Below, one piece after another: positions 1 through 8,800 of a DNA stretch of 64,000 nt (its first letter is position 1; every line of letters starts with the position of its first letter). The position numbers and the translations under genes are program-made. The notes beneath the pieces were generated by a model. It ran no database searches, was not told the origin of the DNA, and saw nothing but the letters and a program-made list of their open reading frames with translations. The DNA is from JACMLC01 sp963720235. GTDB taxonomy: Bacteria > Acidobacteriota > Blastocatellia > Pyrinomonadales > Pyrinomonadaceae. The DNA is taken from contig OY970389.1 of assembly GCA_963720235.1 (NCBI GenBank), positions 4,278,001 to 4,342,000 on the forward strand, given 5' to 3'.

Positions 1-1868
1 CCGAGATTAACGGTCAGCTTCTGAGTCACGCGGATATCATCCTGAAAGAAGAAGTTGTAGTCTGTCGTTGAGATGCGGAAAGCTGTCGGGCCGAATGCCT
101 GCTGGTAATTGCTGGTGTAGCAACGCCCGGCAATTCTCTGCGGCGCGGGCGGGACTGGAGCCAGAGTGAAGCACGGCACATTCGCCGTCCTCAAATCTCC
201 GCCGCCTCTGAGGTTGGTGTAGTCAACGATAAAGTCGTTGATGTTGCTGTAGGTGTAGCTGCCTGCTTCGAGTCTCAGGTTATCGAGCAGGTCGTTGACG
301 CGGTTGATGTCTCCACCAAACTTGAAGGTGTGGCGGCCATAGTTCCACGTCATCGTGTCTGCATACTGCCAACGCTTCTCGTCCGGGTTGGCAACGCGCT
401 CAAGAAAATCCTGCTTGCCGAAGGTAAAGCCGTTGACCACGATGGTCGGCGGGCGTCCGCCCGGAGCCGTCGCCAGGATGGCTTCGCCCGGTGAAGGCGG
501 CACGCTGAAAGCGAAGAGATTATCGCGTCCATACTGGAAGCGAGCTTCGTTCAAAAGGGTCGGCGTGATGGTCGAAGTCAGACGCAGATTCAGGCTGTCC
601 GTCTCGACGAAATCGTCGCCGAAGGTCGCAATGCCCTTGAAGGTCGTCGGCTGCGTCTCGATGCCGGCAGGCGATTGCGAGCGCATGCGATTGTAAGAGG
701 CCGTGAAGGTGTTGCTGTTGTTGATGACCCAGTCAATCTTCGGGAAGAAGATGCGCTGGTCTTGCGAGCGCGGCACGGGGCCGGTCAAGCCTGACAGGAA
801 AGCCAGAGCCTGATCAATACGCGCATTGGTGATGAGCGGCGAGCGGGCCATCAGCGTCGCACGGTTGACTGCGCTCAAGTAGGTCGCGTTCGGGAAGACC
901 GACGCGCCCGGAAATTCTCTTCTCTGCTCGTCGTAGGCGAAGAAGAAGAACAACCTGTCTTTGATGATGCGTCCGCCGATTGAGCCGCCGAACTGCTGGC
1001 GCTTGTCTTCCGGCTTGAAGGTCTGATTGACAGGAACGCCGCCGACCAGGACTGTGCGCGTGGTCGTCGGGTTGGTCGCGCCTAGTTTGTTGTCGCGTAT
1101 GTAATAGAACAGGCTGCCGTGAAACTCGTTGGTTCCGCTCTGCGTGACGGTGTTGACAACGCCGCCCGCCGCGCGCCCGTACTCTGCTGAATAGTTTGAA
1201 GTGTTGACCTGAAACTCGCGCACAGCAGCTTGGCTGACAACATAGCTGATGCGCGTGCGGCCACGCTCTTCCGAATAAAAAGCATTGTTGTTGTCGCCGC
1301 CGTCAACCGTATTGTTGTTCAAGAGGCCGGAGATGCCGCGAAAACTGATGAGACCGAAGTTGCCGTCAGGCACAACGCCCGGCGTGAGCAGGACAAAGTT
1401 GGAAGCGCGACGACCGTTAATCGGCAACTCGTTAATCGAAGTCTGGTTGACGTTGCTGGAAAAGTCCTGCTGCGTCGTATTGATGACGGGCGCTTCGCCT
1501 GTCACTTCGATTTGGTCGCCGCCGACGCCGCCGACCGAAAGCGGAATATCCAGCGAGGTCACGCGACCGACTTCGACCACGATCTTCGACTGGCTAAACG
1601 CGCCAAAGCCAGAGGCGTTGATTGAGACGGTGTAGTTACCGGGCTGAAGCTGAACCACGCGGAAGCGGCCTTCGCTATCGGTGGTGGCTGTTGCCTCTTT
1701 GTTAGTTTCTTCATTCTTGACCGTCACGGTTGCGTTAGGCACGACGGCCCCGTTCGGGTCTTTGACGGTGCCGCCGATGGCTCCATCTAAAGATGATTGG
1801 GCCATCGCCACTGCACTCATCAAGGAGAGGACGAGCGCGACAAGAGAGAGCCGGAGAATTTTGGACAT
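1..1868 (-). CDS. TonB-dependent receptor with N-terminal carboxypeptidase-regulatory domain (Oar-like), C-terminus outside window
   Basis: Outer-membrane beta-barrel receptor for energised uptake; its substrate cannot be told. The reading frame is open from an ATG at 1868 to the window edge (about 622 codons). AAGGAG lies just upstream of the ATG. Residues 1-23 look like a signal peptide ending AMA-Q. Residues about 28-110 form a carboxypeptidase-regulatory-like fold (GGTVKDPNGAVVPNATVTV, then LQPGNYTVSI). A plug-like region follows (VINTTQQDFSSNVNQTSINELPING, cited here only as the plug entry; NTVTQSGTNEFHGSLFYYIR). This domain order is the usual one for Oar/SusC-like receptors of Acidobacteriota. 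Only the barrel C-terminus is missing, lost to the window edge. Confidence 0.9.
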   Translation of the reverse strand, partial: MSKILRLSLVALVLSLMSAVAMAQSSLDGAIGGTVKDPNGAVVPNATVTVKNEETNKEATATTDSEGRFRVVQLQPGNYTVSINASGFGAFSQSKIVVEVGRVTSLDIPLSVGGVGGDQIEVTGEAPVINTTQQDFSSNVNQTSINELPINGRRASNFVLLTPGVVPDGNFGLISFRGISGLLNNNTVDGGDNNNAFYSEERGRTRISYVVSQAAVREFQVNTSNYSAEYGRAAGGVVNTVTQSGTNEFHGSLFYYIRDNKLGATNPTTTRTVLVGGVPVNQTFKPEDKRQQFGGSIGGRIIKDRLFFFFAYDEQRREFPGASVFPNATYLSAVNRATLMARSPLITNARIDQALAFLSGLTGPVPRSQDQRIFFPKIDWVINNSNTFTASYNRMRSQSPAGIETQPTTFKGIATFGDDFVETDSLNLRLTSTITPTLLNEARFQYGRDNLFAFSVPPSPGEAILATAPGGRPPTIVVNGFTFGKQDFLERVANPDEKRWQYADTMTWNYGRHTFKFGGDINRVNDLLDNLRLEAGSYTYSNINDFIVDYTNLRGGGDLRTANVPCFTLAPVPPAPQRIAGRCYTSNYQQAFGPTAFRISTTDYNFFFQDDIRVTQKLTVNL

Positions 1869-2094
1869 GTAGGGAACTCCTTACCAGAAAAATCAGTTGA
1901 AAATTGAAACTATCCGCGCTTCACCGGGACGGCGCAGAGAGAACCTGTAAGCTTTCGAGAACTATCAGAATTTGCGTTTACCATTTACAAAGGCGTGGAC
2001 AAACCGCTGGGTAGAAAGATGCTTCTACCATGCCGCGAGGTATTTATGCAAGCCTTACGGCGAGGCTAATTGCTTGTTAATAATTCACTGCTCG

Positions 2095-2155
2095 GTGACG
2101 AGCAATAAGTGACAAGTAAAAGATAGCATTTTTCTCATCACCTATCACTCATCAC
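2095..2155. repeat. Heptad-unit inverted repeat H1
   Basis: The left arm reads in 7-base steps (gtgacga gcaataa gtgacaa), and the right arm ctcatcacctatcactcatc is its imperfect reverse complement. The loop contains agcattttt. It lies between the convergent-side end of the thiolase gene and the TonB receptor start. It belongs to the heptad family described in the findings. The rest of 1869-2094 shows no gene. Confidence 0.6.
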
Positions 2156-2166
2156 GCTGAAAATTT

Positions 2167-3348
2167 TTACACTCTTTCGACGATCATGGCGATGCCCTGA
2201 CCGCCGCCGATGCAGGCCGTGGCAAGGCCATAACGACCTCCGCGACGAGCGAGTTCATGCAGGACTGTGAGCACAAGTCGCGTCCCAGAAGCGGCCAGAG
2301 GATGACCGAGCGCGATGGCTCCGCCATTGACGTTGGTCTTTGAGCGGTCAAGCCCAAGCTCTTTTTCCACCGCCAGATACTGCGCGGCAAAAGCTTCGTT
2401 GACTTCTACCAGATCAATATCTTCGAGTTTCAAACCGGCCTTCTCTAAAGCCTTGCGCGTCGCAGGCACCGGGCCAATGCCCATAATCTCCGGCTCGACT
2501 CCAGCATAAGCCCAACTCACGATGCGTCCCAAAGGCTTTGCATCCCTCGCCTTGACATAATCTTCGCCGGCGATGATGAGAGCCGCCGCGCCGTCAACAA
2601 TTCCTGAGGCATTGCCCGCAGTGACAAATCCATCCTTGCTGAAAGCCGGGCGCAGTTTCGCCAATCCTTCGAGCGTCGTTTCAGGACGCATGTGGTCATC
2701 CGTCTCAAAAAGCGTGACGCCTTTGCGCGTCTTGACCTCGACTGGCACAGTCTCTTCCGCGAAATATCCTGCATCCAAAGCGCGCTTGGCTTCCTGTTGC
2801 GAACGCAGCGCGTACTTGTCCTGCTCCTCGCGCGAGATTTCATGACGACGCGCAAGGTTCTCAGCCGTCCCGGCCATAGGCGTGTTGCAGTAAGTGTCCA
2901 GGAGCGCGACCATCAAACTGTCTTCCAGTTTGCCCTGTCCGAGCGCAAAGCCCGAACGCGCGCCGTAGATGACATGCGGAGCCTGCGACATGGATTCCAT
3001 CCCGCCGACGAGGGCCGTGCGTGCTTCGCCAAGTTGAATCATCTGCGCGCCGCTGATGATTGATTGAATGCCGCTCCCGCACAAACGATTGACGGTCAGA
3101 GCCGGACGGTCAAACGGCACGCCCGCCTTGAGCGCAACGTGACGCGCGCCATAAATCGCATCGCCGGAAGTTTGCAGAGCGTTGCCGATAATCGTGTGGT
3201 CAATCTCATCTGCCGCCACGCCCGTCGCTTCCAGCGCGCCGCGCGCGGCAACTGCGCCCAAGTCAATCGCTGAAATATCTTTCAGCCCTCCGACATACTC
3301 GCCCATCGGCGTGCGCTTGCCGCCTAAGATAAAAACATCACCTGACAT
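2167..3348 (-). CDS. Acetyl-CoA C-acetyltransferase (thiolase)
   Basis: A 393-residue cytosolic thiolase that condenses or cleaves acetoacetyl-CoA or 3-ketoacyl-CoA. The start is set at the ATG at 3348 (MSGDVFILGGKRTPMGEY), because it matches the family N-terminus and has AAAGG about 11 nt upstream; the frame stays open further upstream. The nucleophile Cys is in NRLCGSGIQSI (about residue 88). The C-terminal catalytic GHPLAASGTR and CIGGGQG motifs are both present, so the enzyme looks complete. A 3-hydroxyacyl-CoA dehydrogenase and an enoyl-CoA hydratase, which act in the same pathway, lie about 31 kb away rather than in an operon with it. Confidence 0.95.
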   Translation of the reverse strand: MSGDVFILGGKRTPMGEYVGGLKDISAIDLGAVAARGALEATGVAADEIDHTIIGNALQTSGDAIYGARHVALKAGVPFDRPALTVNRLCGSGIQSIISGAQMIQLGEARTALVGGMESMSQAPHVIYGARSGFALGQGKLEDSLMVALLDTYCNTPMAGTAENLARRHEISREEQDKYALRSQQEAKRALDAGYFAEETVPVEVKTRKGVTLFETDDHMRPETTLEGLAKLRPAFSKDGFVTAGNASGIVDGAAALIIAGEDYVKARDAKPLGRIVSWAYAGVEPEIMGIGPVPATRKALEKAGLKLEDIDLVEVNEAFAAQYLAVEKELGLDRSKTNVNGGAIALGHPLAASGTRLVLTVLHELARRGGRYGLATACIGGGQGIAMIVERV

Positions 3349-3446
3349 AAATTTGAATTGCCTTTCTATAAAGAAGATACAGACCGCGTATCCCAAACAG
3401 AAAAGCTTAACAGAGGCTTCGCAGGCGCGTCAATTTAGATTGATTA

Positions 3447-3641
3447 TGGGTAGTAGTTCAGTTTCATAAGCTGAAAGAAGAAGTCTCCCGCAAAGGCGCA
3501 AAGGCGCAAAGAAAAGCACGCAAAGAGTTGAAGTATTAATTAACTTTCAAAGCTCTCTTCGCGTCTTTCTTTGCGCCTTTGCGGGAGATTCTTTCGTGCT
3601 CATTTTTATTCACCTGAATTTCAAACTGACCCACTACTTGA
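3447..3641. repeat. MITE-like element with CGCAAAGGCGCAAAG core and terminal inverted repeats
   Basis: The left end reads gggtagtagttcagttt and the right end reads aaactgacccactac, which are near-complementary terminal repeats. Inside, ctcccgcaaaggcgcaaagg (3484 on) and its complement gcgcctttgcgggag (3573 on) form a second, inner palindrome. A second copy of both parts lies at 31,116-31,242, and a core-only copy at 4,720-4,805. It fills the gap between the thiolase and the DUF1028 gene and codes for nothing evident. Confidence 0.65.
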
Positions 3642-4676
3642 TTATGGTTTTGGAGCAGATGAAAGGATGCGTTCTATCAGTTTGGCATCATCCGGCAGGA
3701 GGCCGGACTTGACGAGGCGCGGCGTGAGCGTCATCCAGTTTTTGTCCATCGCAAAGACCTTGCGAAAGAGCGGGAGCGCGTCGTCCGTGCGGTTCATGTT
3801 GACGAGTGCGACGGCGTGCCAGTAAATCATCTCTGCATTATCAGGGACAAGCTTTTCCGCCGCCGCGTATTCGCGCAAGGCAGCTTCGTTGTCCTTCTTC
3901 TCCATCGCAAGGTCGCCCGCGTTCATATGATTGTAAGCGCGCTGCAAAGTGATGAGGCGGCGCAACTCTTTCAAAGGCTCAGGGCTATCGTCCACACGTA
4001 AATCGAAAACGCGGTCTGACCATGCCTTGCCCGTCGGCTTGCCCGTGACGACTATGAGCGCGGCTGATTGACGCCCGCGTATGTCGCCGCCAGCCTCTTG
4101 CGCAGCATCGAGCGCGGCCATCATTCTTTGGGCCAAGTCGCCCTTCGTCGTCTCAAAGGCTCTTGCCATCGCGGGCCACACTTTGTCGTTTGCCATCATG
4201 TTGGCCTGCACGGAAAAGTTCTGGCCCACAAAATGGCCTGCGGCCTGAATATCTCTCGCGCCCGTCCATGCATCCACACGCCCCTGCGCGTCAATCATTG
4301 CCACTTGACGAACATCGCGCCCCTCGTCTCCGGCGAGCAGAGCTTTCAAAGCATCCGGCGCGCTTTTTCCCGCGCGCATCAAATCCAGACCGAGCTTGCC
4401 GTATGAAGGGTCAACAAAGGATTGCGTGGCGACTGCGCCGACGCCAGCTTCGGCCCACGGGACGATTGCCCCGACGCTGAACCAGTGCGACTGCACAGCC
4501 ACTCCGAGTTCTCCTGTGGCGGGGTCGCGCGCGACGATAGAGTAAGTGTGAACCGGACGCGACGGGCGCGTCTGTTGTGTTGAAGACTGTTGCTGGGATG
4601 CGATTGGGTTTGAAGCCAAAATCGTGATGAATAAGATGGCAGTCGCCAGCGTCATTCGCTCAAGCAGATGCTTCAT
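3642..4676 (-). CDS. Secreted DUF1028 (Ntn-hydrolase-like) protein with C-terminal TPR region
   Basis: 344 residues with an N-terminal signal segment (MKHLLERMTLATAILFITIL). Residues about 40-235 match DUF1028: the start TYSIVARDPATGELGVAVQS, then GVGAVATQSFVDPSYG and GRVDAWTGARDIQAAGHFVG. The rest is helical and contains a TPR-like unit (NEAALREYAAAEKLVPDNAE, then MIYWHAVALVN). DUF1028 proteins belong to the Ntn-hydrolase group and have no settled function. The mature T40 that would follow processing is an inference. The fusion to a TPR tail suggests a partner-binding role. It is flanked by repeat elements on both sides, so it is probably transcribed alone. Confidence 0.85.
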   Translation of the reverse strand: MKHLLERMTLATAILFITILASNPIASQQQSSTQQTRPSRPVHTYSIVARDPATGELGVAVQSHWFSVGAIVPWAEAGVGAVATQSFVDPSYGKLGLDLMRAGKSAPDALKALLAGDEGRDVRQVAMIDAQGRVDAWTGARDIQAAGHFVGQNFSVQANMMANDKVWPAMARAFETTKGDLAQRMMAALDAAQEAGGDIRGRQSAALIVVTGKPTGKAWSDRVFDLRVDDSPEPLKELRRLITLQRAYNHMNAGDLAMEKKDNEAALREYAAAEKLVPDNAEMIYWHAVALVNMNRTDDALPLFRKVFAMDKNWMTLTPRLVKSGLLPDDAKLIERILSSAPKP

Positions 4677-4719
4677 AGCTTGCCTCTCGACCTGCCATCA
4701 TTCTTTGCGCGCTGACGGT

Positions 4720-4805
4720 CTTTCTCTTCTTTGCGCCTTTGCGCGAAACACGAATGGTTCACGCAAAGGCGCAAAGAAAAACCGCAAGCACGCAAAGAAG
4801 AGTTT
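4720..4805. repeat. Core-only copy of the CGCAAAGGCGCAAAG palindrome
   Basis: ctctttgcgcctttgcgcg is followed after a short loop by cgcaaaggcgcaaagaaaa, which gives a stem of about 15 bp. The long terminal repeats of the 3447-3641 element are absent. Confidence 0.55.
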
Positions 4806-4820
4806 GCCTCAGCTTGCTCT

Positions 4821-5339
4821 CTATGCGCCTGTGCCGTAGCCTGCGCCGCCGCCCGGTGTGAAGCCGCCCGGCTGGTCGCCGCCGTAAGTTGGCGGAGGCG
4901 GAGGAACATCGCCGCCCGGCTTGCGCTTCTCGAAGATTGCCACGCCGAGCGCGCCGCCGCCGGTTGCCAGCACCGTCAGGAGGAGACCGCCTATCAGCGT
5001 GCCGACGATGATGAGCGCGACTCCGCTAATTGGCGAAGAGCTTCCAAACTGACGCATCTGAGCTTCATAGACAGCCGCGCCGATAATCAGGCCGATAATC
5101 GTGCTAATCACAAAGTAGATAGCGCCGCCGATTGCGCCCGCCATCGCGCCGAGCATCGCGCCCTCGCCGATGCTCATGGGCGTCGGCGACTTCTTGACAT
5201 ACATCATCACCGCCACCACGCCGCCGCCAATTCCCACCAGACAGCAACATAAACTCACGATGGGGATTTGCCCAAGTATTGAACAAAGAATTCCAATCAT
5301 GGCTCCGCCGATTAGCGCGGGCATCAGTTTGTTATTCAT
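4821..5339 (-). CDS. Small polytopic membrane protein with Gly/Pro-rich tail, unknown function
   Basis: 172 residues. Four hydrophobic spans are visible: about 5-25, 30-50, 62-90 and 103-135. They are glycine-rich (GGAMIGILCSILG, GAMAGAIGGAIYF, VGTLIGGLLLTVLATGGGAL). The last 35 residues are cytosolic-type, rich in proline and glycine (PPPPPTYGGDQPGG). I do not recognise the family. Similar small membrane proteins with a flexible tail are common in this phylum. It faces the same way as the DUF1028 gene but is separated from it by a repeat, so there is no clear operon. Confidence 0.7.
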   Translation of the reverse strand: MNNKLMPALIGGAMIGILCSILGQIPIVSLCCCLVGIGGGVVAVMMYVKKSPTPMSIGEGAMLGAMAGAIGGAIYFVISTIIGLIIGAAVYEAQMRQFGSSSPISGVALIIVGTLIGGLLLTVLATGGGALGVAIFEKRKPGGDVPPPPPTYGGDQPGGFTPGGGAGYGTGA

Positions 5340-5389
5340 CAGAAGACGATCCTTTCATTGCTGGCAATCACTGTAAACGTGATGCATAA

Positions 5390-7354
5390 CTAACAAAGCC
5401 TTGCAGACTTGTCAATAAAATCATCGCTATCAATAAAAGTGCGCTGCCACAATTCGAGCGTGAGAAGCTGAAAGACCTGTAGGCTGTAATCTTCGCGGCC
5501 CGAAAGATTACTGGCGACGATGCGCGCAACTTCTTCCGGGCGAAAGAGACCGCGCCGACGAACTTCTGTTTCAGACAGCAACTCTTTCACGAGCGGCATG
5601 AGCGGCCCGCGCAGCCACGCGCGTATGGGCGCGCCAAAGCCAGCCTTCTTTCTCCACACCACATCTTTAGGCAAAAGCTTTTCGGCGGCACGCTTCAAAA
5701 TGTACTTACGCTTCAAACCGCGCAGCTTCAAACCGGGCGGCATACGCGCGGCCAACTCCACCAACTCTACATTCAGAAACGGAACTCTCACTTCTAAATT
5801 AGCAGCCATCGAAGTCTTATCCGTGTAAGCCAAGTTGAGGCACGGCAGAAAAGTTTTCAGGTCAACATAGAGAAGTTGATTGAGCGGCGCAGCCTCGCGC
5901 ACTCGCGCAAAGTAGCGGCGATGCTCTTTGTATGCATCCATCCCGCGCACACTCTCGCGCAGTTCATCCGAATACAGACGCTCTTTATCAGCCTGCGTAA
6001 AATATGTGCCGTAGCCCAGATAGCGGTCTTCAAAATCAAGCGCGGCGCTGCGCGCAAACTTCTTCGCATTGCGAAGCGGCGCAGTAAATCTTCCCGGCAA
6101 TCCGCCCGGCAAAACATCCGCCACAGCTTTCATCAAAGGAGCGCGCAAAAGTTGCGGCACAGGGTCGAGCGCGCCCGCCAGTTTCATAGCAAGCTGGCGC
6201 GGGTATCCGGCAAAAACTTCGTCGCCGCCAACGCCTGACAAGAGCACCGTCAAAGTTTCGCGCGCCGCGCGCGAGACCAGATAGCTTGTCAACACAGCAG
6301 GGTCTGCGACAGGCTCGTCCATGTGATAGACCAGCTTCGGCAAAAGCTCCGCAACATCCGGCTTGAGCATCAACTCGTGATAATCCGTGTCGAGAATTTT
6401 TCCGACACGTCTGGCCCAGGCGGCGTCATCAGGGATGATGTCGTAATGCAGGTCTTCCGGCTCGATGCCAATCGTGTATGTCTGCACGCGGCGGCCCGCC
6501 GAATGATTTTTCATCAACGCGACTATGGAAGAAGAGTCCACGCCGCCCGAAAGAAAAGAGCCGAGCGGCACATCCGCAACCATCTCCATGCCGACAACGC
6601 GATCAAGAGTTTCCATCACGCGCTCGCGCCACCATGCTTCGTCTCTTCCTTCTTCTATCTCATCAAAAGAGACATCCCACCATTCGCGCACATTTATTTC
6701 ACCGTCTCGCCATGTGAGCACGTGCGCGGGAGGAAGCTTATGTATGCCGCGAAAGAGCGTGTGCGGGTCTGGCGTCCAGAGGAAAGTAAAATATTGATTG
6801 AGAGCTTCCGGCTCAATCTCGCGCGCGACCAGTCCGGTTGTCAGGATGGCTTTTATCTCGGAAGCGAAGATGAAGGACGAGCTATCTTTAGCTTGCGCGT
6901 AATAGAGCGGCTTGATGCCCACGCGGTCACGCGCGAGTGTGAGTTCGCGTTCCTGCTCATCCCACATAGCGAAGGCGAACATGCCATTGAGATGCGCGAG
7001 ACATCCCGCGCCCCATTCTGCAAAGGCCGCGAGCAGGACTTCCGTGTCCGAGTCTGTTTGAAAGCGATGCCCTTTGGCTTGAAGCTGTTTTTTCAGTTCG
7101 CGATAGTTATAAATCTCGCCATTAAAAGTGACAGCGAAGCGTCCATCCGGCGAGAGCATAGGCTGATGCCCCGCCGCGCTTGTGTCAATAATCGAAAGCC
7201 TGCGATGGCCCAGACACGCGCGCCGCCCTGCCTCGTCAATCTCCAGCGAACTCCACACACCTACATCATCACGCCCGCGATGCTCTATGCTCTCAAGCAT
7301 CGCGTTGATGCGCTTCTCAGGTTCGAGACTAATGAGCCCGGCAATGCCGCACAT
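5390..7354 (-). CDS. asnB: Asparagine synthetase (glutamine-hydrolysing)
   Basis: 654 residues. The N-terminal class II glutaminase domain keeps the catalytic Cys2 (MCGIAGLIS), the HRGRDD loop and FNGEIYNY. It passes ammonia to the C-terminal synthetase domain, where the PP-loop LSGGVDSSSI (about residue 265) adenylates aspartate. MDEPVADPA and SGVGGDEVFAGYPR are also present. Glutaminase and synthetase lengths are normal. The next gene upstream in transcription is a glycosyltransferase. In such settings these enzymes often belong to exopolysaccharide or cell-envelope loci where they amidate sugars or peptides, so the in vivo acceptor may not be free aspartate. The stop is 5390-5392. Confidence 0.93.
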   Translation of the reverse strand: MCGIAGLISLEPEKRINAMLESIEHRGRDDVGVWSSLEIDEAGRRACLGHRRLSIIDTSAAGHQPMLSPDGRFAVTFNGEIYNYRELKKQLQAKGHRFQTDSDTEVLLAAFAEWGAGCLAHLNGMFAFAMWDEQERELTLARDRVGIKPLYYAQAKDSSSFIFASEIKAILTTGLVAREIEPEALNQYFTFLWTPDPHTLFRGIHKLPPAHVLTWRDGEINVREWWDVSFDEIEEGRDEAWWRERVMETLDRVVGMEMVADVPLGSFLSGGVDSSSIVALMKNHSAGRRVQTYTIGIEPEDLHYDIIPDDAAWARRVGKILDTDYHELMLKPDVAELLPKLVYHMDEPVADPAVLTSYLVSRAARETLTVLLSGVGGDEVFAGYPRQLAMKLAGALDPVPQLLRAPLMKAVADVLPGGLPGRFTAPLRNAKKFARSAALDFEDRYLGYGTYFTQADKERLYSDELRESVRGMDAYKEHRRYFARVREAAPLNQLLYVDLKTFLPCLNLAYTDKTSMAANLEVRVPFLNVELVELAARMPPGLKLRGLKRKYILKRAAEKLLPKDVVWRKKAGFGAPIRAWLRGPLMPLVKELLSETEVRRRGLFRPEEVARIVASNLSGREDYSLQVFQLLTLELWQRTFIDSDDFIDKSARLC

Positions 7355-7381
7355 AAAAAACAGAAGACCGAAATTCAGAAT

Positions 7382-8605
7382 TTAAGTTTCAGAATGAAGC
7401 GCGAAAAGCTTTTCATCCGTCTTTTGAATTTTGCGTCTAAGAGCTTCTTCAATCAAGTCGCTGACCCACTCTGCGCGCGCGTCCCATGTCCCGCCCATCA
7501 CAGCAGCCTGCCGCAGACGCGCCGCGTCAGCATCATTTTCATCAAGCGCATCCTGAATCAAATCCAGAAACTCCGCGCGGCTGCGAGCGATGCGGAGCAC
7601 GCCCTTCATCGGTTCATATTCCGGCAAGGGCGCGATGACCACAGGCTTGCCCGTCGCCAAATATTCGCGCACCTTGATGGCCGAGCCGTAACTCGTAAAC
7701 GCCTGCTCCGTCTCCCAAGGGAGCACGCAAACATCAAAGCCCGCCGCAAACTTCGGCAACTCGTCATACTTGACCGGCGGCAGGAAATGCACCTGCTGTA
7801 AATTCTCTATCTCCATCCCGCGCGACTTGTTGCCGATAAAGACCCAGTGCCAATCTGGCCGCTCGACAGCCGCGCGCTTGATAAGCTCCTGGTCCACAAG
7901 CCAGGGTTCAATCGCTCCGAAGTATCCGAGACGCGGACGCGGGATAGCAGCCACTTCATCTGCGATTTCCAACTCGCCCGTCCCGACTCTGGCCCAGTGC
8001 TCAAAGTCCACAGCCTGCTCTAACAAAAACGAACGCTCGCGCCCGCGCGTCGCTTCCTCAAAAAGTTTGCGGCCCGAATAAAGAATGATGTCCGCCGCAT
8101 CCAACGCGCGCTCGTGCAGGCGGCGAATCGTCGCCGGGTCTGTCGCATGATCCATCGTGTTCGCGTCATACTTATCAGAGACCTGATAGACGACCAGCGA
8201 TTCATTCATCCGCCCTATCATCTCAACTGCGGTCGGGATAGCTATCCACAGAATCGGACGCTCAAGCCCGCGACTCCGCGCAAGCCGCGCAATCTGCGCG
8301 CGTATCAAACGCCGGTTCGCATCACGCGCCGCACGACTCCCAAAAAAAGGCAAAGCTGCGGGCGAGACAACCGTGATGCCTTCCGAAGTCTGCCGCGCGA
8401 GCTTTGAATAGCTGCGAATCTTGCGCACGACGCGCGGCAACAAATCCTTGTTCCTGATGGAAGGCAAGCCCATCGAAATTGAGTTCACAAAAATGACGCG
8501 ATTCCCGGCGCGCGCAAAGCGGCGCATCAAATGGTTCTTCGAGTGCGGGTGGTGATACCACCAGTCCTCGCCGCCAAAGCAGATAATGCTTTTCCCTGAA
8601 AACAT
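7382..8605 (-). CDS. Glycosyltransferase, GT-B fold (TuaH-like)
   Basis: 407 residues. It opens with GKSIICFGGEDWWYHHPHSKNH, the start typical of TuaH-like teichuronate/exopolysaccharide glycosyltransferases; the rest is a two-domain GT-B protein. The N-terminal half has VIFVNSISMGLPS and VYQVSDKYDANTMDH. The C-terminal half has PRLGYFGAIEPWLVD, FDVCVLPWE and SAIKVREYLATGKPVV, the nucleotide-sugar binding loop. There are no membrane spans. It lies 27 nt upstream of asnB on the same strand, so the two are probably co-transcribed and act together in envelope polysaccharide synthesis. Donor and acceptor cannot be read from the sequence. Confidence 0.82.
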   Translation of the reverse strand: MFSGKSIICFGGEDWWYHHPHSKNHLMRRFARAGNRVIFVNSISMGLPSIRNKDLLPRVVRKIRSYSKLARQTSEGITVVSPAALPFFGSRAARDANRRLIRAQIARLARSRGLERPILWIAIPTAVEMIGRMNESLVVYQVSDKYDANTMDHATDPATIRRLHERALDAADIILYSGRKLFEEATRGRERSFLLEQAVDFEHWARVGTGELEIADEVAAIPRPRLGYFGAIEPWLVDQELIKRAAVERPDWHWVFIGNKSRGMEIENLQQVHFLPPVKYDELPKFAAGFDVCVLPWETEQAFTSYGSAIKVREYLATGKPVVIAPLPEYEPMKGVLRIARSRAEFLDLIQDALDENDADAARLRQAAVMGGTWDARAEWVSDLIEEALRRKIQKTDEKLFALHSET

Positions 8606-8800
8606 TTATGAGTTTTTTCTGTTCAGCTTGATTTAAAAAGTTGCATCTAAACTTTGAATACTAACATGCGTTGGACTGTAAAGATAAAAGCGTTGATTGG
8701 GAATCTTCGAGGTAAAAGTTTTCCGCCGGATTGGTCAAAGCAGGAACAGTTCATTTATATTGATTCCTGTATTATCGCCTCATTCTTTTGGAGCAATTTG

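Noticed and set aside
6323..7801. A 492-codon open frame antisense to asnB
   Set aside because: It is a product of codon bias in a GC-rich gene. asnB on the other strand has all motifs, and the antisense translation has no domain.
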